Assembly (NCBI RefSeq): GCF_003598715.1
Contig: NZ_QZFU01000029.1
Span: 248,001 to 312,000 of the forward strand
Source: Nocardia panacis
Lineage (GTDB): Bacteria; Actinomycetota; Actinomycetes; Mycobacteriales; Mycobacteriaceae
Reading direction: 5' to 3'
Length of the DNA: 64,000 bases
Part shown: positions 57,427 through 64,000 of the stretch, piece after piece
Position numbering within the stretch: position 1 is the first letter of the stretch
Layout: the number at the start of each line of letters is the position of its first letter
Program-made: the position numbers and the translations under genes
Notes under the pieces: generated by a model
Told to the model about the DNA's origin: nothing
Seen by the model: the letters and a program-made list of their open reading frames with translations, nothing else
Database searches by the model: none

Positions 57427-57981
57427 GTGGCCCTCATCGGATACGCCCGAGTCAGCACCACCGACCAAGACCCCCAACTACAACTCGACGCGCTCGCGAC
57501 AGCGGGTACCGCACGGGTGTTCACCGATCACGGCGTCTCCGGCACGAAGACCGAACGTCCCGAACTGGATCGGTGCCTGGATCACCTCCGCGAGGGTGAC
57601 GTGCTGGCGGTGTGGAAACTGGACCGGCTCGGCCGCAACACGGTTCACGTCCTTCAGCTCATCGAGCGACTGACCGAACGCGGTATCGGCTTCCGCAGCC
57701 TCACCGAAGGACTGCACACCGACGGACCGATGGGCAAGGCGATGCTCACGGTCATGGCAGCGTTCGCTCAACTCGAACGAGACACCATGGTCGAACGAAC
57801 CCGCGCCGGACTCGTAGCCGCAGCAGCCAACGGCCGCAAGGGCGGCCGACCCCGCAAGGTCGATGACACCGACGCGGCCAAGGCCCGCCAGTTGAAAGAG
57901 AAAGGAATCGGCGCACCGGACATCGCGAAGATGCTCGGATGCTCCCGAGCCACCGTCTACCGGTACCTCTCCGGCGAATAG
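57427..57981 (+). CDS. Small serine resolvase/invertase
   Basis: A 184-residue recombinase from GTG 57427. The catalytic domain has Ser10 in IGYARVSTTDQD and the conserved GVSGTKTERPELDRCL, WKLDRLGRN and LERDTMVERT. A C-terminal helix-turn-helix (IAKMLGCSRATVYRYL) binds DNA. This is the Tn3/Hin resolvase type. It probably resolves multimers or co-integrates of the circular element, acting at the repeats just upstream. The upstream in-frame extension to 57175 lacks resolvase homology and crosses the repeats, so it is not used. Confidence 0.95.
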   Translation: MALIGYARVSTTDQDPQLQLDALATAGTARVFTDHGVSGTKTERPELDRCLDHLREGDVLAVWKLDRLGRNTVHVLQLIERLTERGIGFRSLTEGLHTDGPMGKAMLTVMAAFAQLERDTMVERTRAGLVAAAANGRKGGRPRKVDDTDAAKARQLKEKGIGAPDIAKMLGCSRATVYRYLSGE

Positions 57982-58850
57982 CCCCGCCCCGCCGACTCGA
58001 GGATGCGAGACCACCCCAGGGGGAGCGGCCCGCCCCGCCCCGCGCCGCCCCCTTTCAGGCCCATGGGCATATCTCCCCCCGGTCGAAAACCTTCGGCACG
58101 GTAGACCCGATTAAAGGCCCCTGGCGTCACCGCTGGGCGGCGAACGAGGCATGAATCGATTAAGTGCCCCCTGTCCCCTCCCGCACCCCCCATTGCTCGC
58201 GACGCTAACCCGTATGACTGAGGGGTGACATTTGATATGGGCTTGAGGGTGATACGCCCACCCGTGCATACACATGGTCGTGTTTTCGATTTATGCCCAA
58301 CGTACGGCCTGTTCCGGTCGCCGTTCCGCGACCGTATACGCGGCAAGCGGGACAGGTGGTAGTCAACACGGGCAGGTCCGCCGCCGGCTGGCCGTTTCCT
58401 GGGATCGCAGGAAATGACTGGTCAGCTCGAAATCCTCTGCCGGTTCGGTGCCGGGAACTTTGGGGGATACCCCAAAGTTGCGTGTCACGTCTATATCTTG
58501 GTTCTCCGCTGAGCGCACCGCCCGATTCGGCGGGATTCGGAACCGCCTCCATATGCCGTAGCTCATCATCGGCGTGAGGTCTCGAGCATAAGGAATCGAG
58601 GTTTCCTAGTTCGACTGGCCTGGATATTCCGGTTGAACCGATTTCTGCGGCGTAGAAGTCACCCACGAACCAGAATATCGACTTGACCAGCCGTTTTAGC
58701 CGATCCGCTAAAAACCTAGTGGCTCACAAGACTGCGAGCTTCGCAGCTCAGGATCAATTTCGAGATGTCACGAATATGTTCAACATTGGTAGGACTTGCA
58801 GGTGAAATTCCTATAATAGCCGGTCAGAGATGGCAATCAGCATCGCACGC
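57982..58850. other. Noncoding region with several hairpins, between resolvase and replication gene
   Basis: 869 bp between convergent genes; no frame here has a ribosome site and recognisable protein. Inverted repeats are at 58395-58414, 58456-58479 (10 bp perfect arms, 4-nt loop), 58694-58713 and 58732-58746. The right part is A/T-richer than the element average. This is a plausible location for a replication or transfer origin, or terminators. Confidence 0.45.
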
Positions 58851-60434
58851 TTACGGGTAGAGTTCGCTCGGCAACCCCAAGTGATGAAGCAGTTCCTGTT
58901 CCTCTTGCCAATCCCGCATGTCTTCCTCTGCCGAATCATCGGCATCGACCGGTGGGATACTCTGCGGATTCTTCGCCAACCGCAGCGCGGTCCGGTACCC
59001 GTGCCGTTGCCGCTCATGCGACTCCATCTGTTGAACAACCCTGTCTATTGCACCAAGCTCGATAGCCAACTCATCCAAACGGTGGTAGTCCCCCGTGGCC
59101 GCCCACTTATTACCGGTCTTCACCGCCAACCCATGATCAGCCAAGACATTCAGATGCCGGTCGATGGTCCGGCGGTCACCGCCGACCGCTTCGGCGATTT
59201 CCTTTACTGTTGCCGGATTATCCATCTGATTCAATACGAACCATGTCCGGCCCCGGCTCTTACCGAGCCCGGACCCATTCCTGAACACCGGGTGCATCAA
59301 CACACGATCATCACCAATATGGTCATCAGTACCGCACATAGTTCTTTTATCTATATGGGGGGACGAGATAAGTGCGGTAACTTTGCCCGTTTCCGGCCCG
59401 AACCGGAAAGTATCCGCGTCACCGGAATCACTCGCCTTCTCCCGTATCAACCAACCGGCATCCACCAACCGGCCCAACGCTCCACGGACCGTCTTGTCGC
59501 TGCCCAGGTTCGCCGCTTCGGCGATACGCCGCACACCGAACGCCATAGCGGTCGTGGCCGACGTGGTACCCAGCTCGCACAATGCGAGCATCACCGAACG
59601 ATCCGTGTTCCCGGTCCGCCCCGACCAAGCCACCGACCCGACCCGTGCCCGCACAACAGCGATACCGGCCGCTATCTCCTCCGGACTCCACTGATCGGCC
59701 GACTTCTCCCACACCCGGACCAGGAACCCGTCCGGGTTCTCGTTGCCCTCGCCATCGAGCAACGCGAAATACTTCGCACCACCCCGATTGCCGCGGTTGG
59801 TCATCGCCGCCCGGAACGCGGTGAACCCGTACCCGCATCGGCGCAGACCCGACGCTATCGCCAACGCCATCGGAGACCGACCGCTGTACCGGCCGTCGGT
59901 GTCCCCATCGCTGATCAACGACACCAACCACGCCGGAAGGTTCCTGTACCTCGAATCGTCATGCTCTCCAGGACCAAGTACCTCCAACGCCTCCTGAACC
60001 GTCTCCGGGGCAATCAGAGCCCCGGACAAGCCTTTACGGTGCGGGGCCAACGGCGGACGAACACCTTTGTTGTGCCTGTGAGCATCCTTCGAGATACCGA
60101 ACGAAAGAGCCTGCCCGAGAACCCGGTCCCGATACTCCGACCGAACATACAAATGCCGGTGACCAACCCGACCCGACTCCACGAGCAACGTCGGCAACCC
60201 CTCGGCCTCAGCCCACTCCCGAAGCCGCTCACCACCTTCCACCAACTCGGGAGTATCCAGGTCGAACACCGCGAGGGACGGCTTCACGCCCACCATGAAA
60301 GCCCGCCCCGATCCCACAGCCTCCTCAACCGACACCCAGTCACCCCCCGAGTTGTCCTCATTGATCAGCATGGCGTTCCCACCCGCCTTCACCACCGCCA
60401 ACGCCAACACCAAAACCTCAGAACCCACGGTCAC
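58851..60434 (-). CDS. Replication protein with prim-pol-like N-terminus and winged-helix C-terminus
   Basis: A 527-residue protein from GTG 60434, 14 bp downstream of the integrase stop, so the two are probably co-transcribed. The N-terminal 130 residues carry archaeo-eukaryotic primase-polymerase-like motifs (VFDLDTPEL for the metal-binding DxD, ESGRVGHRHLYVRS for the Ser/His motif). Two helix-turn-helix regions appear later (GVRRIAEAANLGSDKTVRGA and TVKEIAEAVGGDRRTIDRHL). This resembles replication initiators of actinobacterial plasmids and integrative elements. It implies autonomous replication after excision. Confidence 0.8.
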   Translation of the reverse strand: MTVGSEVLVLALAVVKAGGNAMLINEDNSGGDWVSVEEAVGSGRAFMVGVKPSLAVFDLDTPELVEGGERLREWAEAEGLPTLLVESGRVGHRHLYVRSEYRDRVLGQALSFGISKDAHRHNKGVRPPLAPHRKGLSGALIAPETVQEALEVLGPGEHDDSRYRNLPAWLVSLISDGDTDGRYSGRSPMALAIASGLRRCGYGFTAFRAAMTNRGNRGGAKYFALLDGEGNENPDGFLVRVWEKSADQWSPEEIAAGIAVVRARVGSVAWSGRTGNTDRSVMLALCELGTTSATTAMAFGVRRIAEAANLGSDKTVRGALGRLVDAGWLIREKASDSGDADTFRFGPETGKVTALISSPHIDKRTMCGTDDHIGDDRVLMHPVFRNGSGLGKSRGRTWFVLNQMDNPATVKEIAEAVGGDRRTIDRHLNVLADHGLAVKTGNKWAATGDYHRLDELAIELGAIDRVVQQMESHERQRHGYRTALRLAKNPQSIPPVDADDSAEEDMRDWQEEQELLHHLGLPSELYP

Positions 60435-60448
60435 AACGCTTCCCGCCC

Positions 60449-62248
60449 TCAGTCCTCATCCCAATCACCTGGGCCGTCTGCCCAATCTGCCCTAATCTTC
60501 TCTTCCCGCAACTCCCGCCGCTCCTGTGCTGCTGACAGTAGAGCCTCGGATGCGTAGACCCACGCGCCATCCAGCGGAATCCACATGTAACCCTCAGCAG
60601 GAGTGGGCATCTCGGCAGCACCGGACATGTCAATTCCTTGGATGCCCGCTCGCTGCATGATCTCGAAAGCCGCAACAGCACCCTGCACGGTTGGACCGGG
60701 TCTCAGCCCCGTCGTCAGAGTATTCAGGTCGCCAAGGTCGATGTATAGGTTCCCGTCGCGGTTGAACCGCACCTGGACTCCCATCGATCTGAGCCAGATA
60801 TTTCGACCTACGATGTCCTGACGACTCCACCAATCGCCGAACAGCTCCCCGGTGGGAAGCATTCTCCAGCCAGCGGGTTTTACTACCTGAGAGGACAACT
60901 GGGCTTGCCTTTCGGCGAGGCCCGCGATCCTTGCATCGAGCTTGGCCCGCTGTGGTGTGCCCGCTCGGAACGCGCCTACGCTGAGTTGACTGGTCAGGTC
61001 CACCAGTTCGTTGTTGATGTCGGCTAGTTCGGCTGAATGGTCCTCGCCCGCATCCCAGATGCGTTCCAGCCGTTCGGATGATCCGAGCAGGCTCAGTATG
61101 GTCTGCTCGACCGCCGCATCGGTTTGGTCAACCCGAATCGTGCGGTTGCCGCACTTGAACGCGCGGGTCATCGTTCGGCACCTATACCGGGGAAACTGGC
61201 TGTGGCTGCCACCGTTGAACTTGTACACAGCTTCGCCACAGGTGCCCGAGCAGTCGTCGGGGCACTCGATGCCCTGTTGCTTGTGCGAGCACGGATGTCC
61301 GCAATGTATGACCCGCAGTAGTAAAGACGTGGTGCGCGTGTTCGGCTCACCCCGCTTCGACCGGCCGGACAGCTCGACGGCTACACGGTCGAATATCTCG
61401 CGGGACAAGATCGGTTCGGACCGGATGACGGGGGAGCCGTCATCGTTGCGGACAGCGGTTCCGCCAGAGACCGCGTGCCCGAGCATGGTTTCACTGAGCA
61501 GTGACCGTTTCAGTTGGGTCACGCTCCACTCACGGCCCTTGACTTCGCGCCCACGCTGCTTGGCGAACTCGTCTTTCGGTGTCGCGATGCCGCGACGAGT
61601 CAGATCGTGGGCGATCCTCAGCAACGGCTCACCCTCGATTACGCGGCGTGCAACCTCGTTGATGATGTCGGATTGATCCTTGTTCCTCACCAACCGCCAC
61701 TCCCCGGTCTCGTTGCTCGGCGCGTAGCCCCATGGTGGCGTTGATCCCCGGTAGCGGCCCGCCTTGATGTTGTGGCGGGCGGCCGACGCATTGCGCTCGG
61801 AGATTCCTGCTAGTTCCATCTCGGCAACGGTGCCGATAAGCGCGATCAGGACGGCGGAGAACGGCAGCGACGTGTCGAAGTGAGGTTCTGTGGCAGACAC
61901 CACAAGCATGTCGTGGTCCTCGGCCCATGCCATCAATATTTGTAGGTGACGAACGGATCTGGTCAGCCGGTCCACTCGATACGTAACGATGACCTCGAAG
62001 GGGATCGGATTGCCGTCTTCGTCCATCCGCTCACCATGGAGCCAGCGCGCAAGGTGTGGGCGCTTTTTCCGGTCAAACGGGTCTACGGCACCAGATACGT
62101 CCAGATCCTCGGCTATGCCGACGACTTCATAGCCGCGCTGATCACAGAGGGCGCGACACTCTTCTAGCTGGCGTTCTGGTGATGTGGTGGTCTCGGTGAC
62201 CTTGCTCAATCTGATTACTACCAGTGCTCTTGGGCGGATGACCGACAT
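60449..62248 (-). CDS. int: Large serine integrase, Bxb1-like
   Basis: A 599-residue recombinase. The catalytic domain starts RALVVIRLSKV with nucleophile Ser15, followed by TTSPERQLEEC and EDLDVSGAVDPFDRK, nearly the same as phage Bxb1 integrase as I remember it. The recombinase and zinc-ribbon domains follow (GYAPSNETGEW, YRCRTM). The zinc-ribbon region has an insert with extra Cys residues (CGHPC, CPDDCSGTCG), and the C-terminus is about 80 residues longer than in Bxb1. The ATG at 62248 lies 14 bp inside the attR repeat and overlaps an att arm. It should integrate the element at groEL1. Confidence 0.96.
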   Translation of the reverse strand: MSVIRPRALVVIRLSKVTETTTSPERQLEECRALCDQRGYEVVGIAEDLDVSGAVDPFDRKKRPHLARWLHGERMDEDGNPIPFEVIVTYRVDRLTRSVRHLQILMAWAEDHDMLVVSATEPHFDTSLPFSAVLIALIGTVAEMELAGISERNASAARHNIKAGRYRGSTPPWGYAPSNETGEWRLVRNKDQSDIINEVARRVIEGEPLLRIAHDLTRRGIATPKDEFAKQRGREVKGREWSVTQLKRSLLSETMLGHAVSGGTAVRNDDGSPVIRSEPILSREIFDRVAVELSGRSKRGEPNTRTTSLLLRVIHCGHPCSHKQQGIECPDDCSGTCGEAVYKFNGGSHSQFPRYRCRTMTRAFKCGNRTIRVDQTDAAVEQTILSLLGSSERLERIWDAGEDHSAELADINNELVDLTSQLSVGAFRAGTPQRAKLDARIAGLAERQAQLSSQVVKPAGWRMLPTGELFGDWWSRQDIVGRNIWLRSMGVQVRFNRDGNLYIDLGDLNTLTTGLRPGPTVQGAVAAFEIMQRAGIQGIDMSGAAEMPTPAEGYMWIPLDGAWVYASEALLSAAQERRELREEKIRADWADGPGDWDED

Positions 62249-62261
62249 GGCTTACATCGAA

Positions 62262-62286
62262 CACCACCGAGAGCGCCATTGTCGAG
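62262..62286. repeat. Right attachment site core (attR)
   Basis: 25 bp identical to 50852-50876. The element-side arm at 62246-62256 is the exact inverse of the arm at 50879-50889. To the right lies the displaced groEL1 tail. Confidence 0.93.
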
Positions 62287-62337
62287 AAGCCGGCTCCGGC
62301 GGCCCCGGAGCAGGGCCATCACGGTCACGCACACTGA
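62263..62337 (+). pseudogene. groEL1: Displaced 3' end of groEL1
   Basis: In the groEL1 frame this reads TTESAIVE then KPAPAAPEQGHHGHAH and TGA at 62335-62337, a typical His-rich GroEL1 tail. It has no start and is the part cut off by insertion of the element. Confidence 0.95.
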
Positions 62338-62353
62338 GTCCGGCAACGGACGG

Positions 62354-62385
62354 AAGGCCCCTGAACCGAAAGGTTCGGGGGCCTT
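62354..62385. terminator. Original groEL1 terminator
   Basis: Long hairpin with arms about 62354-62367 and 62372-62385, GAAA loop and a T-rich end, just after the displaced groEL1 stop; it also faces the anti-sigma gene. Confidence 0.88.
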
Positions 62386-62499
62386 TCTATTGCGGGTCTC
62401 CGCAGACGAATAGTGTGGTGGGAGGGGAGATTCCGAGCGAAGTCGGGAAGTTCGGCCGACTCCGCTTCGGCTCCGGCCGCGCGCAGGTCTACAGCGTCA

Positions 62500-62751
62500 T
62501 CAGGAGGCGACCGGGGGTTGCTCAGCGGCAATGGTGGCGAGCAAGCGCGCCCGGAGCGCGGACGGCGGGGCGAGGGCCGTCGTCTCGGCCAGCGCGGCGA
62601 GTGCGTCCTCGGTGGAGCGCACCGCCGCGACGAATTCCGTACGTAGCGCAGGATCTTCGGTGTCGGACAATTCCGCTATCGCGTGCTGGTCTTCGTCGTC
62701 GATCGATCCGAGCGCGACGGTGTGCGCGAGATCGATCCGGTCATCGTGCAT
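62500..62751 (-). CDS. RskA-like anti-sigma factor lacking a membrane domain
   Basis: An 83-residue protein matching the cytoplasmic N-terminal part of RskA-type anti-sigma factors (LAHTVALGSIDDEDQHAI, APPSALRARLLATIAAEQPP). Usual family members are above 200 residues with a membrane helix and periplasmic domain; here a stop follows the cytoplasmic domain and no such helix is found downstream. It starts 1 bp after the sigK stop, so the pair is coupled. It may be a truncated or a naturally soluble form. Confidence 0.8.
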   Translation of the reverse strand: MHDDRIDLAHTVALGSIDDEDQHAIAELSDTEDPALRTEFVAAVRSTEDALAALAETTALAPPSALRARLLATIAAEQPPVAS

Positions 62752-62752
62752 C

Positions 62753-63499
62753 TCACGTCACCCCCAAACTTCTTTTCAGTCGTGTCAAGCCGTCCCGTAT
62801 CCGGGACTTAACGGTCGGTAACCCTACCCCAAGATATTGCGCCACCTCGGCGTAGGTTCGCCCACCGTAGTAGGCGAGCGAGATCGCCTCGCGCTGAGTC
62901 TCGGTGAGCGTGGCCAGGCCGTCGAGGACGGCCTGCTGTTCCAGCCTGCGCTCGACCTCCTCGGTCACCTCGTCGAACTCGTGGCCGAGCACCCTGATGC
63001 CGTAGGCGACCTCGCGGGTGGTGTGGGCCTGTTCGGCTCGGACGCGGTCGACCGCACGGCGATGTGCGAGTGTCATCAGCCACGTCACGGCCGATCCCTT
63101 TGTCGAATCGAAACTGGCTGCCGTGCGCCAGATCTGGAGGTAGACCTCCTGGGTCGTCTCCTCGGCGTATCCGGGATCGTGCAGCACCCGCAGCACTAGG
63201 CCGTAGACGCGGGCGCAGGTCCGGTCGTATAGCTCGGCGAAGGCCTGCTGGTCGGCTCGCCCGCACCGCTGCAAAAGCGCGGCGAGCTGGATACTTTCGG
63301 CGGCGCGCGCCGAGACCGCAGAATCCACACCGGGTGGGAAGGCTTCTCTTCGGAACGAGTCGCCCTCCGCGGCCGAAGGTCGCCCATCGCCCACCGCGGC
63401 CGAGGGCCGCCCATCGCCCACTGTGGCCGGTGGTCGCCCATCGTCCGCTGCGGCCGGTGGCCGCGCTGTCACAACGCTCCATTCTGTGTCATCGGTCAC
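62753..63499 (-). CDS. sigK: ECF sigma factor SigK
   Basis: A 248-residue protein if read from GTG 63499. Region 2 (YDRTCARVYGLVLRVLHDPG, EETTQEVYLQIWRTA, GSAVTWLMTLAHRRAVDRVR) and region 4 (LTETQREAISLAYYGGRTYA, VGLPTVKSRIRDGL) are clear and SigK-like. The first 57 residues are low complexity with three DGRPSAAVG-type repeats. GTG 63328 gives 191 residues, near the usual SigK length, but lacks a clear ribosome site. In mycobacteria SigK is inhibited by RskA until a membrane proteolysis signal. Confidence 0.9.
   Translation of the reverse strand: MTDDTEWSVVTARPPAAADDGRPPATVGDGRPSAAVGDGRPSAAEGDSFRREAFPPGVDSAVSARAAESIQLAALLQRCGRADQQAFAELYDRTCARVYGLVLRVLHDPGYAEETTQEVYLQIWRTAASFDSTKGSAVTWLMTLAHRRAVDRVRAEQAHTTREVAYGIRVLGHEFDEVTEEVERRLEQQAVLDGLATLTETQREAISLAYYGGRTYAEVAQYLGVGLPTVKSRIRDGLTRLKRSLGVT
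63369..63467. repeat. 27 bp tandem repeat in the sigK 5' region
   Basis: Units start at 63369, 63396, 63423 and 63450 (last partial) with few differences. The period is a multiple of three and codes for GDGRPSAAV-like repeats if translated. Confidence 0.85.
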
Positions 63500-63838
63500 T
63501 ACCGTAGCGTGACACAGCGACCTCCCGCGCGGCGGGGGGTTTGTTGGCAAACCGCCTGTGTCCCAGGTACTTTCCCGAAAATTCCGACACATCAGGCAAA
63601 AGGCCGGACAACACACCGTGACACGCCGATGCCTTCGGTGAAACGCCGAACCGGTGGTTCGGGTGACTCCGACGGAGTCGCGAGTAGGCGAATCGGTGGT
63701 AACCGCAGCGGCCTACCTCGGGGGCGAATCGAGAGCCGTGCGATGCCGGTCGTTAGCCGGCTGGTTGTCGGTCAAGGTTTGTTCGCCTGGAATTCGGTGC
63801 GCGCAGGCGTTCGGATGGGAAGGCATTGCCGTTTGCTA
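63500..63838. other. Intergenic region between whiB3 and sigK
   Basis: 339 bp with the sigK promoter expected near 63500-63620. Open frames here lack ribosome sites and recognisable products. I see no strong repeat. Confidence 0.4.
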
Positions 63839-64000
63839 TCAGACGGTCATCCTGCGGCGGTTGCGGCGGGCATGCATCTCGCGTTCGGTCTCGGACATGC
63901 CGCCCCAAATACCGTAGGGCTCGCTGACTTTGAGGGCATGACTGCGGCACTGCATGAGCACCGGGCAGTTGCGGCAGATCTCCTTGGCGCGCATCTCGCG
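63839..64000 (-). CDS. whiB3: WhiB3-like iron-sulfur regulator, C-terminal part (5' end outside window)
   Basis: 53 residues to the stop at 63839. Three of the four Fe-S cysteines are present in ICRNCPVLMQC, followed by the WhiB turn GIWGGMSE and a basic tail RRNRRRMTV. WhiB proteins bind a 4Fe-4S cluster and the primary sigma factor. The neighbourhood of groEL1 matches M. tuberculosis whiB3, hence the assignment. Confidence 0.88.
   Translation of the reverse strand, partial: REMRAKEICRNCPVLMQCRSHALKVSEPYGIWGGMSETEREMHARRNRRRMTV

Noticed and set aside
58205..58666. Minus-strand 153-codon frame in the element's noncoding block
   Set aside because: No ribosome site and no recognisable domain; it spans perfect hairpins. 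A small gene cannot be excluded.
63369..63467. CRISPR-like repeat near sigK
   Set aside because: Contiguous 27 bp tandem units without spacers.

Overview
The window looks like a chromosomal segment of a mycolate-type actinomycete, most plausibly Nocardia or a close relative. The DNA is GC-rich, and many genes start with GTG or TTG behind GGAGG-type ribosome sites. The core gene order (ESX-4, rplM-rpsI-glmM, glmS, nnr, alr, tsaE-tsaB-rimI-tsaD, groES-groEL1, whiB3) matches the Mycobacterium tuberculosis Rv3450c-Rv3416 block. All family assignments come from reading the translations; no database search was run.

Layout. 1-12.4 kb is an ESX-4 type VII secretion locus: eccE, eccB, mycP, eccD, eccC, an Rv3446c-family gene and a WXG100 pair. 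12.4-28 kb interrupts the mycobacterial ESX-4/rplM junction. It carries five paralogous lipoproteins around a Ser/Thr kinase, an FHA protein, a zinc metallopeptidase lipoprotein, an FHA-ABC exporter (Rv1747-like) and a proline-rich Hsp70-fold-like protein. 28-32.4 kb holds rplM, rpsI, glmM and an ABC-F ATPase. 32.6-36.8 kb holds a PspC protein, a small type VII cassette (EspC-like protein, long Pro-rich protein, coiled-coil protein) and a hydrolase. 36.8-48.1 kb is housekeeping: glmS, a cupredoxin lipoprotein, nnr, alr, a hydrolase, the t6A genes tsaE/tsaB/tsaD with rimI, and an Hsp70-fold-like membrane protein. 48.1-50.9 kb is groES-groEL1 behind a CIRCE operator and a 21-22 bp tandem repeat array.

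50.86-62.27 kb is an 11.4 kb integrated element inserted in the 3' end of groEL1. A perfect 25 bp duplication lies inside groEL1 (50852-50876) and at the far end (62262-62286), where the original groEL1 tail, stop codon and terminator remain stranded. The integrase is a large serine recombinase strikingly like that of mycobacteriophage Bxb1, which uses the same site in Mycobacterium smegmatis groEL1. The element supplies a new in-frame His-rich tail, so GroEL1 keeps the character of its C-terminus. Other cargo: an XRE-DUF5753/DUF397 regulator pair, an operon of tiny overlapping genes, a histidine-phosphatase-like protein, a possible REase-fold coiled-coil protein with a partner, a small serine resolvase with candidate res sites, and a prim-pol-like replication protein directly downstream of the integrase. 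I see no FtsK/TraB translocase, relaxase or phage structural gene.

62.3-64 kb resumes the chromosome with a soluble RskA-like anti-sigma factor, sigK and the C-terminal part of a WhiB3-like regulator cut by the window edge.
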